A DNA stretch of 29,203 nucleotides from Thoreauomyces humboldtii. Lineage: Eukaryota > Chytridiomycota > Chytridiomycetes > Spizellomycetales > Powellomycetaceae. Positions within the stretch are counted from its first letter, which is position 1. Each line of letters begins with the position of its first letter. The notes below the pieces were generated by a model, which worked only from the letters and a program-made list of their open reading frames with translations, searched no databases and had not been told where the DNA came from. Shown one piece after another: positions 1 to 10,966 of this stretch. The stretch covers positions 1 through 29,203 of the forward strand of contig JADGJA010000224.1 in NCBI GenBank assembly GCA_027596035.1, read 5' to 3'. Made by a program: the position numbers and the translations under genes.

Positions 1-30
1 CCCCCCCGCTTTCCCTCACCCGTGCAGTAG

Positions 31-1462
31 CTGGTCGCAAAGGGCGCTGATGGTAAGTACCCTCCCGTATCCGGACCTGCCGAAAACCAGTCCATCTCAA
101 CTCATGCCGTTCCCCACTCCAGTCAACAGAGCTAACGACCACGGCAACACGGCGATGCACTACGCTTGTTTCTGGAGACACAAAAGCATCGCCGTCTTTC
201 TGGGAAAGGAAGCAGGAGCTTGGGTCTCCATCAAAAACAAGTATCAGAAGACTCCCCTCGGTCGAACCAGCGAAGACATCAAAGAGTCGCTGAAAGACGA
301 GGCCGCAGGCGGCAGGACGGTGCAAGCCCCGGCACGAACATTCGCTCAAGCGAAAGAGGAAGCAAAAGTTCGATTCCTGGCAAAGGGAGGCGTCGATTGG
401 GAGATCACGGCCACGTCGGTCCAGACCAACCCGGATCCCCTCCACATCTCGCACCACTTTGTGACGAGACGGGGAAGGTGGAACGGATACGACGTGCTCA
501 TTCGGACCCCGATCCATCAGAAGAAGGTCAGCGCTGAGGACGTCAAGGCGCTCAAGACGGAGATCGGGAACCTTAGGAAACTTTTCCATGTCAACTTGTT
601 GCCGCTTCTGGCCGCTTGTGTCGTTCCTCCGAACGTGGGCGTCTTGACGGAGTACCTTCCGACGGGGGATCTCTGGACGTTTCTCCATGATCCGAATGTG
701 GAGATGACGCAGGGAATGGCCATGGGGATTGCGGATGGCGTCTGTCGAGGTATGCTTGCCTTCTGACGCTCGCCGTTTGGACAGAGCTGCTGTTGGCTCA
801 TCGATGTATTCACACTTGTTTATGTGCAGGCATGCTCTTCCTGCACGAACAAGATCCGCCAGTCTATCACACCAACCTCAAATCTCAGAACGTCTTGGTA
901 TCGTCTATGTATCGCAAACCCCCGCACACAGCTCCCCTTCACAAAGACTAACTTCCCAACGCCGCAGCTCTCCCCGGACCTGACACCCAAGATAACCGAC
1001 TACGGGTTCACGTCGGACCTGTTCGCGCCGCTGCGTTCCTCATCCACGCGGTACCTGAACCGCACGGAGTGGATCGCACCCGAAGTCCTGCGAGGTGGAG
1101 CAACCGGCACCGTGAACATCAACTGGGGAGCCGTTGACGCATACGCGTTCGGCATGCTGGTGCACGAGATCGTGACAAGAGCATATCCCTACGAGATCAT
1201 GAACGCCATGGTGGTCGGCATGAGGGTGTTATTGGAGAACGCCAGGCCCGAGATTCCCGCTTATACTCCTGGGAATTTGGTAAAGCAAAGCAGCAGCGAA
1301 GAATCGGCTTTCCGAGTGGCTTCGCTTAGGAATCTGTCGCTGACCTGATAGATTTCTACGATGTAGGCCAAGCTGATGTCTCAGTGTTGGTCGTTGAATC
1401 CTACTGAGCGCCCGAGCTTTTCGTCTATTCTGAGCACCCTCGGTGAAGTGGATGAGCAATGA
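31..1462 (+). CDS. Integrin-linked kinase (ILK)-like pseudokinase, 5' partial
   Basis: Exons read as 31-52, 123-749, 830-897, 968-1279 and 1367-1462; the gene starts before the window. The in-frame TAG at 28-30 is taken as the end of an intron. The first part is an ankyrin repeat that matches animal ILK closely from memory (NDHGNTAMHYACFW, then VSIKNKY). A kinase fold follows: RGRWNGYDV, helix-C region KTEIGNLRKLFHVNLLPLL, WIAPEVLRGG, and a C-lobe ending in ERPSFSSIL. Catalytic residues are degraded: the beta-3 lysine position is Arg (VLIRTP), the HRD loop reads HTNLKSQN, and DFG is DYG, so it is probably a scaffold rather than an active kinase. Animal ILK binds PINCH and parvin at adhesion sites; the partners of a fungal copy are unknown. 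All four complete introns (70-87 bp) keep frame; that at 898-967 has a GACTAAC branch-like site. It converges on the next gene with 98 bp between stops. A generic TKL kinase with ankyrin repeats is the alternative. Confidence 0.85.
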
Positions 1463-1560
1463 CCAGGGACGCCATCACGATCACTGTACTTTGTAGTTGG
1501 CGATTCATCAATCTTGAAAAATCGTGAGGGAACGTCCAAGTCCTCTTTTGATTGGATTGA

Positions 1561-3347
1561 TTAAAACCGACCAAGCTCACAGACTTTAGCCTCCAACTCC
1601 TCGTACCTCCCCATCATCTCCGTATATCGTTCAAACCTCTTCTGATCTGCTCTAACCACCTCGACAAACTTCCCGACTCCCATCGAGTCTTCAAACGTCT
1701 CTTCCCTTCCCTCCCTTTTGCTGACCGCGAACCTAGCCCTCCACGCTCCCCCGAGTCCCGCAGATCCAGACCCCAACGCCGATCTCACGACGGTGGCGCC
1801 GAAGACGTCGGCCAGAACGCGACACATGGCGTCGTTCCGGGACGCGCCACCTGTGACAACGACGCGTCGGAACGGGGTTGGAGCGCCGACCTTGACGGCC
1901 CGACTCCTCATGTTCATGAACTGGGATTCGAGGAGGGCGCGGGGGTTGATGGTCGGGTCGTGAAACTCTGCGATGGGGTCGGTTGATGAACGGGGTCCGA
2001 ACTTGAACACGCCCTTTGCGCGCGGGGTTATCTCGGGTGAGGGAAAATAGAACCCCGCGCAACCTCCGCATCCGACGTCGGTTTCGGTGACCAGGGTGTC
2101 AAAGGTGGTCCACTCTTCTCCTGGTGCGTATGTGTCCCTTATCTGCTCGCGGACGAGTGAGCCGTTCTTGTACACGAGCATGGCCATGTAACCGGGTTGT
2201 TGCGTCGGATGGATGAGCACGTGACCGTGGGTCGATGGATGAGGGTCGGAGAGTGGGAAAAGGAGCGTGTCGCTCGTTCCCAAGGACACCACCACGTCCC
2301 CGAGCGTTAGGTTGAGGGAGGCGAGCGAGTCCGGATTGTCACCTGTGAAGGCTACTACCTGACAGTCTTACCCGACGCAAAAGAAAGGGAGAACATTGGG
2401 TGCCGCGCGGTTGTCTGATTTGCTCCAGAGATCAATGAGGCTACTCACCTTTGCGAAACCCATACTTTTCCATATAGTAGCGTGATATGGAGCCGATCAC
2501 ATCGGTCCCTTGCACGACGCCACCCAACTTGCGTCGCAGGTCGCGGCCGCAGGCATCCAGCAACGTGTTCTCCCAAGCATGCGACTTGATGTTCAGAAGG
2601 TTCATTCCGCTACCGTCCGATGCCTCGATGGGAGCATACCCACCGACGAGAAGCGATGCGAGGAACGACGAGACGAGGGAGATCCTCTCAGTTTCCTCAT
2701 ACAGATCCGACGAACCCCTCGCGAACTTCATGATCTGGGATCCAGTGAACCGCTCATAGGCGGACGATCCCGTGATCTCAGCCAACCGTCCAGGCCCTCC
2801 GACAGCGTCCTCAAGGACACGACACTCTTCTCCGGTACTAGAGTCCTGCCAGATGGGCGATCGTAACGTCGTGAACGCTGTTGCCCCAAGCTGCTCGAAG
2901 AGCGAACGGGAGGGATCCAGGTCCTGCAAAAGGGTCTCGGCGCCTTTCCGCCAATACACGCTCCCGTGCTGCTGTCCGCATCCCGATACGCCTGCGACCC
3001 TCTCGAAAGGGAAATCTGCTTTCCTGAGTTTCTCGAGGAGGAGGTCCAAGGCTTCGACCCACATGAGCGGGGACGCCCACGCTTCCAATCCCGCGTGGTT
3101 CGCTCCTCCTTTGGTGCTTTTGACGCGGTGGAAGATCAGTGAGAGGGGACCATGCATGCGATGAGGGAAACGAAGGGGAAGAGAGTTACTTGTGGTGAGG
3201 AAGATCGCGGTCAAAGTTCACCGACTCTTCCAGGAACAAGGCACCGGCTTGGTCATGGTCTATGACTGTGCACTTGAGCTGCTGAGTGCTCAGATCCAGA
3301 CCCACGTACAGCGGAGGAGAGGAAGGGCGGCCTCCTCCTTGCGACAT
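1561..3347 (-). CDS. Xylulokinase (FGGY carbohydrate kinase)
   Basis: Phosphorylates D-xylulose to xylulose 5-phosphate in the cytosol, feeding the pentose phosphate pathway. Exons from the 5' end are 3347-3190, 3116-2449 and 2354-1561, giving 539 residues in frame, within the family range (about 500-620). Signatures in order: GLDLSTQQLK near the N terminus (phosphate loop), GVSGCGQQHGSVYW, WQDSSTGEEC, FTGSQIMKFA, DGSGMNLLNI, FTGDNPDSLASL, VSLGTSDTLLF, VTGGASRNDAM and GSAGLGGAWRA. These cover both FGGY domains including the ATP-binding half. The start chosen is the Met of MSQGGGRPSS, 14 residues before GLDLS; a longer frame upstream is low-complexity and unlike the family. Introns are 73 and 94 bp. 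The acceptor of the second intron is set at a TAG just after a CAG because only that keeps the KVAFTGDNP frame. The 1.1 kb upstream is the probable promoter. Confidence 0.96.
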
Positions 3348-4422
3348 TTGCTTGCCCGGTTGCGGAAGGTGTGGAGATTGGGAAGGACCACGTAACGAGT
3401 AAACGACGAGAGACCCGCCGAAACCGGTACCGTGGTGACTGAAGCTTCCCGTGGGTACCGGAGGATCACTGCATTCGGTTCCCCGGTAGCCAAGGGGGTT
3501 GAGCAGAGCTATGCGCAACATAAGACGGTTCTCCTGTTCTGTCTTTGCGCAACGGATGTGCATTCACAACTGACTGTGAAAACCTAGACAAAGTGGTTTG
3601 CCCGTATCGCCTCCCTACGTTCCCTCAGGCCTCCCAGTGGCTCAACTGCAGAGGTGCATGGCAAAGAAGAAGGACGTAGCAACTCCAACCCTCTCCTCTC
3701 TTGCTGACCGGCCACGGACCTCAGCGCTTGCTCCTGACGCTTCTCGCACCGCTGTCCCCGGGATCGACCCATCTGCGCCTCCCCATTCCACCATCCCAAC
3801 GGTCGAGGCTCTCAGCCTAAACCAAGCTTCAGCCTCTGTATCTTCTTCCACCCTGGCGAGCGAGAAGACGCTACATCAATTTCCCGCTTATCTAGATCGG
3901 CCTCGATAACATTGACCAATTGACCTCCGTTGTTCGCCACGACCACGGTGAAGTTCATGAGCTGGAGCTGTCGCTTGAGTAACGTTGGTTGATCAGGTTA
4001 TCTAAAGCCATGAAGTTGTTGATTAGTTTCGGGGAACCGTAAACTCAATTTCTTTGGTTAGTACATGCGGTTTCTTTTTCCGGCGGTATCGTTACCGATT
4101 CGCGGCTAGTCTCTGCTACCTTCACATGGGACAGATACGGATCGTGACGGTAGCGATTTGCTTTCATTCCGCTTGGACCCGTTCAGTAGGACCTCCAGAT
4201 ACCAAATGTAGCGATTCAACCAACTGGTGCAGAAGCTCTAACCTAACCTCTCGGCAGGAGGGTCTAGCGTTCAATTGTCTGAGCGCATCCCGCATCAAAG
4301 CAGTACTGTTTAGGGATTGTACGATATTGACAAGAAAAAATCGAAAAGCATCTTCTTCAAATGACCTTGCACAAACCGGGGGCCATCATCGCTCATTCCC
4401 TCAGGGGAGGATACGATTTCAG
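3348..4422. other. Intergenic, no gene recognised
   Basis: About 1.1 kb between the xylulokinase start and the 3' end of the long minus-strand gene. Both genes read leftward, so this holds the xylulokinase promoter and the 3' region of the other gene. Reading frames of 60-150 codons occur on both strands (for example plus 3598-3909) but are rich in Pro, Ser and Arg with no family resemblance and no plausible splicing partner. No TATA box or repeat stands out. Confidence 0.6.
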
Positions 4423-7400
4423 CTACGGCCCAAACTTCGGTGCTGCTTTTCCGGAGCTGGTTGGCGATTGTGCCGGGCGAGGAGAGGCTTTGAATATGAA
4501 CGGCGCAGCCGATAAGAGGGACGGCGCCGCTGGTGTGACAGCTTCAGACGTCGCGGCGGTCGATGTCTGGACAGTAGGCAGAAGGTCCGGTTTCCCAGGC
4601 GGTGGCGGCGTAGCGCCAAACATGCCCGGCGATTTTGTGAAAGCAAACGCAAACTCTTGACTGGTTCGCGGTGCAGCGGAAGCGGATGCCGCAGACGACC
4701 CAGTTCGAGCACGCTTTGAACTCGTCACTGAGACTGTATCGGACGCTACACGCGAAGTCGATGCCGCGGAAGATCCTGCAGCCGAGCCAAACCCAGAAAA
4801 TGAGGAGAAGTCAACAATGGTGAACTTTGTTCCCGCTGACGAAGTCGATGAGGTCGCCGATGCTGAAGTAGACGCGGCGACAGGGTTTCCAGCACCCCAA
4901 ACAGAGTTTTGGCCGGTACCAGGCTTTCGGGCGTTTTGACCCGTACCAGGTTTCCAGGCCGTAAGCGACGTGATCGCCGGTAAAGACATACCAAGGTTAA
5001 ACACAGTCGTGTCGTCATCGGCCTTTTTGCCAACGGCAGCAAGCCTAACTCCTGTAAAGACGGCAGGAGGCTCATTTGGCGCCGCCGATTGCGCGCCTGG
5101 TCGTGGGCTCCGGGGAGTTGCGACCAGTATAGAGATATGCTTCGGCGGGGCCGCTCCCGTCGGCGGTGTCTCCGGCGGCGTTTCGGCCCACTGCACAATG
5201 TGCTTGGGTTCCGCCCATGATTCGGGAGGAATCCACGCCTCTCGGAACTTTCTTGGGGACGGCAGACTGAACTCGGTCTGATGGCATCCGTCTCCGTACA
5301 TTGTAGAAAGCTCGCCCATCCAAGCCTGCCACGCAACGTCAAGCAGCGTGGTCATAGAAGAGTGCAGAGGCTCAACGCGCAGCGACGAGGTCTCTGGAAA
5401 CGTTGAAATGTGTTTGTGAAGCGCGGGTACCACGATTGTGACGAAATCGTGCCACTCCTCAGGACTGTGAAGCTGAAGAATACTGCTTGCCAAAAACGGA
5501 AGAATTCCCATCAAGCGACCTTCGGGGTTGTCCTTCGCCGTGGGCAACACTTCCAGCAGACGCATTACAGCAGGCCACCCTCCGCAGTCGTCAAAGTTGA
5601 CTGGTGGCGAATATGAAAACCCATCAACCTTACGGATAATGTAAAGTCCAGTAGTCCTGCTTATAGGATCAGTGTCCTTGATCACACGCGAGCCATGCCC
5701 CTGCAGGTAGCTGGCGACATGGCTCGTTCCTTGCAATTGTGCCAGTCGCGACAGCCCTTTCCGAAAGCCAATTCGAGCGCAGTTTGCCGCAAACTGGTCA
5801 GCGTTCGAATGCCCTCGACACAAGGCCCCGATTGTGCACAAAGCATCAATCAAACTGTTTTCGTCACGTCGCAGAGTCTCTGCGTCCGTCGTTTCGAGCC
5901 GCCTCTGAAATCCTTCGAGCATCCGATCAACTTGTTTACCCCAGATGGGGGCTGCTTTGAGGATGCCATCAAGATATCTTGCAGCACATGTGAACATTAG
6001 TGTGGACATCCAAAGAGACAGAAGTCTTTCCGGCGCCCAGCTTTTGGTCACGTTGGTCATGCCCTTCGACTCTGCCATTCGGCACAGATATGCCGGACGA
6101 AGCTTTCCGCAATAACCGGAGAGGCTTTGCATAAGTGCGGCTTGTATAGCTGCGCATTCCTCACGACTGTGCTCGGCTATCCAGTCGCCGACGCCTTTGA
6201 AAATTTCTCGCTTCACACAGTGGTGGTTGTCTTTAGAGAAAGCCTTCGGAATATTCTGAAGGCAAATCTGCGGGTGGTCGAGAAGAAGCTTTGCCATCAA
6301 TCGCACGTCCAGCCTTTGTGTGCTCCCCGTAGTCAAACGAATACTGATCTCCTTTCCGTCGAGCTTTGCCCACGCGTCGCGTTTAATCGTGATATTAATC
6401 ACTGGCCCGAAGGATTCAATTACCAGTACCGGTGGCAGCGTGAATCGGGGCTCATACGCTCCCAGATATGTGATTATCACCATCTGGAGCCTGATTGGGT
6501 CGGTTCCAGCGTCTCTGAAAAGCCGCTCCCTGAACTCGTTCCCATGTTGACTGAGAGCAATACGCTCCTCAAAGGTGATCAGCTCCCCGAGAATCTCTTC
6601 TAAACATTCTGCTGCGGTAAGAAACTCCCGGTCGCTGCTGCAATTATCCCGTAACGGGTTCTTCCATTCGTCATAAAGCTCTTTCAGCTTAACCGTACCA
6701 ACACGGTCTTGCAGTGTCGCGAGTTGGGAGGTACGAACCGCTTTGCTCTGCTTGGTCAGGAAAAGAAGCATTTGCTTCAATGTTTTCGCGCGAAGTATAT
6801 CCGGTTCCACCTTCGATGTGAGAAGCTCAAAAATCCTCAAAGCCTCCGAGTGCGGGTGTTCAGGAGTCCCATATCTTCGTACAACGACCGCGTCCATCGC
6901 GTCGCTCCATCCAGCCCGCCTGACCTCTGAAACCTCGAGAAGCGGCTCCAAAAATTGGGGACTGCCGACAGCGTGGTGAAGAATAGTTGTTTCCCCATTG
7001 CCCCCTCTGTGAACTCGGTGTGTGACTGGTCCGTATGCGCATCCTCGCTTGATCAGTTCGTGAAAGAGTTCGTCTCGCTCCGCGATGACAATTTCGGCGA
7101 GTACCTCTGCTCCATCTTTGAGCAGATCGAGTTTTCCCAGTTCGATAATATCCATCAAGCATCGAGCACTGATTTTGTAGTCCCACAAGTACGACCGAGA
7201 ATGATACTCATCAGGCTTCACCGAAAAGAACTGACTCCTCGCGACTTGCTGGGCGAAGCGGTTCCAACCCCGCGAATAGCCGATGGCCTTGTCAAAAGCT
7301 GCAAGATGCTCTTCCGGAAACTCGGAAAGCTGCATCGTACCAGAATAGAGTAGTTGCTCTGAGCATACGCGTATGTCCTTTGCGATGTTAGGGTTGCTTA

Positions 7401-9295
7401 ACAGCGCCATCAGAAGCGCAGCGGGATCGGAAGCATGTCGCAAGCCAAAGAGGATCACACGGACCCAGGTTGCAGTTACCCGGTCATTCCTGCGCGTCCG
7501 CCATGATCTCTTGGGATCTTCTATAACTGCACAAACGGTCGCATACGCCAGTATAAAACCTGGTTTGCGAAGCGCGGACCAGATGAACTGGGAGTATCGA
7601 TGGCCCTGCGGATGGCGAGCAGGACACGCAGTCTCCAAAACTAAAGCCCTATATAATTCTGGGAATCAAATATGATGTCAATCGTAGGACTCAAAGAAGC
7701 GTCTGGTCAATCAATTAATGAGAGGCTTACCGTGAACTCTGTGAGACATCCAGGCAGCTTTAGCGTCCAGATTACCGATAGCTTGCAGAAATTTGCTGCA
7801 TTTAAAGAGCGACCCCGGACGATCCAGGTATTTCATGACCGGCTCAAAGCCTTTTTTGAAAAAGAATTCAAAGGCTGAGGTCGGCGCAGGTAAATCGACC
7901 ACGGCCGATGCCGCGGGAATCTTCTCGATAGGGGGCACGGTCTTTCCGTCGAAATTGAGCCCGTACGGATTGAAGTAATTTTCGTAAAGCCACCATTCCA
8001 AGTCTTCGCCGATCGCGCCATTCAACTGCTCCTTTACCCGCTTCTCTCGGAGAAGCGCGTCAGCAGTGCGCGCCTCTGCTGTGATAACCATAGGTGCATA
8101 ATAATCTGTAGTACGTCCCCAACCTTGAGGCGCATTCCCGATTCCCCAATAGAAGAGTTTTTCGTGCCTAACCCATTTTTGACCATATGAGGACCTGCTG
8201 GCGTTCTCAAAAAGCTGTCTTTGAGGCAAATCCGCGTTGTCCAGCTTTTCAGCCAGCCGACGCAATAGTCGTGGGCGGAGTCCGCGCGGTTCCACGTATG
8301 ATGAGGATATTCCCTGCAAGATCCATGAGATGCTAACCGTCAGTGAGAGGACATTGTAGATGGTCAAACTGTACGGACTTGGTAGATAAGGCAAAGGTCA
8401 AGTCAATGACGAGTACGCTGTTCCGAGTAGCTTTCATCGCACAATATCCCACTCACTCCTCTTCTGCATCTGAATTTTCTGAATCTGAATTTTCGCTTGT
8501 GCTGGTGAAGTTTTCCACTGAGATTGGTGTACACGAGTATTCCTATGAAAAGCAAGCTTCATGAGTTAGCCAAATAGGCGCCGCCCGAAATCCAGGCTGG
8601 GCCCTTACGTGGTCGATTCCGGAAAATCGCACAACTGGCTCCTTTCTTCGCTCTTCTTTCTTTCTTTTCTTGTTCATAAGGTACGCAGCTTCGAGACTGT
8701 GAAGATCGTGCTCCAACTCCACTGTTCCGATCGGGTACCACGCTTCAAACCGGGCGCTCACCGAAGAGCTCCTGTCGCCGTAATTTCGACAGCTCAATGA
8801 AACCTTGGTCCCCGCGGTCAATGCTGCTCTCTCGTGCTCGGAAAGGTAAGCGCCGGCTCTTGTGCCTTTGTTGCACGATTTGCAAGCGCCAATCGTCACT
8901 GCGACGGGAACAAACGTCACAGCCTCGCGGACAGGATCGTAAGCAGAAGGCGCCATCCATTGCCGCTGGCCACCGACAACGTAATCGTAATTGTCAAAAA
9001 GAACCAATGCGGGCCCTTTGGCGGCCATATCGTGCTTGCATTCAAAGTTGTAGGGTCCACGGCTGTTAAGCAGTGCGTATCCGATCAAGTTGTCGTCCAG
9101 GCACTGGCGGCGGAGCGAACGAGATACAGAGCGAAGCCTGAAGACGGAGCAGAACACAAACAAATCAATCAAGGCCTAGCATTCAAGAGTTGCGCCGCGA
9201 CTGCTCATGATACTGCTATACCTCCAAACATCTTTCCATTCGAGGAACTTGATGATTGCATCACGAATCTCTACGAGGAGAGTACTGAGAGACAT
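4423..9295 (-). CDS. Large F-box protein with FG-like low-complexity tail
   Basis: Read as one gene: exons 9295-9222, 9137-8609, 8542-8457, 8332-7731 and 7658-4423, 1508 residues. Residues 3-40 form an F-box (LSTLLVEIRDAIIKFLEWKD, then SRSLRRQCL), suggesting a Skp1-Cullin substrate adaptor. A folded region with GACKSCNKG and a charged linker (NKKRKKEERRKE) follow. The long middle is helical and unidentified apart from one ankyrin-like stretch (GNGETTILHHAVGSPQFL). The last 250 or so residues are Ser/Ala/Thr/Pro-rich with scattered FG and GF dipeptides and a doubled KPGTGQN, resembling disordered nucleoporin-like tails. Alternative: two genes, an F-box protein of 230 residues stopping at 8453 and a 1293-residue protein starting at 8437. 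Only 15 bp would then separate them, and a consensus donor GTGAGT (8456-8451) overlaps the supposed stop, so one gene is preferred. The link exon starting at 8332 is the weakest point. Confidence 0.6.
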
Positions 9296-9835
9296 TCTGG
9301 TGTTGGCAAATGTTCTTTCTCAGAGCGCAGATTGCCGAGGTTGTGGAAAAAAAAAGATGTCCCGTTTCCTACTTCGGATAGTTTGACGCTATTGTTATGA
9401 CAGAACTCTGTCAGATCGAAAATGTGTGATGTATACAAGTGAGGGAATCTATGTACTGCCTCAATATCTACTTCACACCGCCTCGCTTACCACGCTGACC
9501 CAATTGTGGTGGGGGCGTCTGAAGGGGGCGCGGAAATCCACGAAAGCGTCCGCTGTCGGAGATGAATGTGCGCTGAGGAGAAACAGCAATAACGCTTTGG
9601 GGCGTTCATGCAACCGGTGGACACCCTCCTCCGCTAGCGAAAGGTTGATGGCAAGATCCAGTGCCCAAAGCAGATACAGGGGCCACGACGCAAAGTGCGT
9701 GCTATCGACCGGCTCGGACAAGCGGCGTCGAAGCCGTACAAGATGCATTTTAGAAAGGTGGCTACGGAAAAGCGAGGGAAAACGGCAGCGCTCTTCTCAG
9801 GATGCTACCGACCATAACGCTAACATAACTAGCTC
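9296..9835. other. Intergenic, no gene recognised
   Basis: 540 bp between the F-box gene start and the aldo/keto reductase stop, both on the minus strand, so it contains the F-box gene promoter. A plus-strand frame (9426-9950) runs into the antisense of the reductase and reads as Arg/Ser-rich shadow sequence. There is an A-run at 9349-9356. No convincing TATA box was seen. Confidence 0.6.
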
Positions 9836-10882
9836 TCAGTTGTTGAAGTTGTCCAAGGCACTCTCCGACTTGACCACCTCCCAAAGTTCATCGATCTGCT
9901 TGACCACATCGGCATCCAGCGGTCCGTTCTTGAGCCCGTTGACCGTCTGACGCAATTGCTCCGGGGTCCTCGCTCCGAGGATCACCTTGTCCCCTTTGGT
10001 CTGGTCCACCTTGGAGTTGTGAGCCACCCAGCGATACGCCAGTTCCGCCTTCGGGATGCCGGTGGACTTTGACAGGTCCTCCCAGATCTGCAGACCTTTG
10101 AGCAGCAGGGGCTTCTCGTAGAGGGATCGGTAGAGCTTTCCGATGAACGAGTTGGGATCCCACCGACCCGTGCCCTTTGTGGTGAGCTCCTCGACGGACT
10201 TGGTGAGGAAGCCGCCGGCGATGGGGGAGTAGACGTAGTAGGCGATGTTGTGCTTGCGGAGCACGGGGAGGAGCTCCTGCTCCGAGAGACGGGCCACGGG
10301 GTTGTAGTTGCCCTGGTAGACCGAGGGGAGGACAAAGTTGTTCTCCTTTGCAACGCGTACTACTTCCTCGACCTCGGCGGGAAGGAAGTTGGAGATGCCG
10401 AACCGCTTGAACGCGCCTTGCTTGTGCAGATCGTTGATTCCGGCGAGCGTCTCCTTCCATTCGAGGCGGCGATCAGGCCTGGAAACAAGGATGATGGTTC
10501 GAGGCTCAGTCGGGAAGCTACGCGCGAGAACAAGAAACGAAAGGGGAGTTCCTTACGAATGAATGTAATAGATGTCGACCTGGGAGGTCTTCAACTTCTT
10601 GAGACTCTCGTTTCCCGTCTTGACGACAACCTCGCGAGTGCTCTCCTCGGGTCCGAAGCCACCGGGGAGCTTGGTGTCGATCTTGAATCGTTCGCTTGCT
10701 TTGGCATCTCCCAGCAGCTCCTCGCTTTTTCCGTAGATCGTTGCGGTGTCGATGGTGTCGATGCCGACCTCCTCCAGGGCGGTCAAGAAGGATTGGACGA
10801 ACTCGGGCAAGGACGGGACGCTTCCTCCTGCGAAACTGTCATCGCCGTAGAAGATGCCTCCACCGAATACGAGGTTTGACAT
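9836..10882 (-). CDS. Aldo/keto reductase, AKR7 (aflatoxin-aldehyde reductase)-like
   Basis: NADPH-dependent cytosolic reductase of aldehydes and ketones. Exons 10882-10557 and 10478-9836 with a 78-bp intron give 322 residues, the normal size for a single (beta/alpha)8 barrel. The catalytic tetrad is visible: Asp and Tyr in IDTATIYGKSEELLG, Lys in KIDTKLPGG, His in YYIHSPDRRLEW, the last rebuilt exactly across the splice. Later family signs are GISNFLPAEVEEV, YQGNYNPVARLSE, YYVYSPIAGGFLT and the cofactor-binding stretch VILGARTPEQLRQ. The YQGNYNP and AGGFLT segments point to the AKR7 or plant/fungal AKR13-like groups rather than xylose reductases. The start is the first Met in frame (MSNLVFGGG), about 75 bp downstream of a TATA box. 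The physiological substrate cannot be read from sequence. Confidence 0.95.
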
Positions 10883-10953
10883 TGGGGTTCTTTGCTTTGG
10901 AATGTGAAAGTAGCGTGCGGGTTTGGGGGTTGCAGAGGTTGAACTGAGAACAG

Positions 10954-10966
10954 TTTATATATAAGG
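10954..10966 (-). promoter_or_regulatory. TATA box of the aldo/keto reductase gene
   Basis: On the minus strand the site reads CCTTATATATAAA and lies about 72-84 bp upstream of the reductase start codon at 10882, on the strand and at a distance expected for a core promoter with a short 5' leader. It is the clearest TATA element in the window. Confidence 0.7.

Noticed and set aside
7638..7638. A start for the long minus-strand protein at 7638
   Set aside because: The codon is TTG, not ATG, and an in-phase intron (7730-7659) joins the frame to an upstream exon through HRVHELYRALVLETACP.
9426..9950. Plus-strand frame of 174 codons as a gene
   Set aside because: Arg/Ser/Thr-rich composition, no family resemblance, and its 3' part is antisense to the aldo/keto reductase.
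10250..10879. Plus-strand 209-codon frame opposite the aldo/keto reductase
   Set aside because: Antisense shadow; the reductase tetrad and splice phase fix the minus strand as coding.
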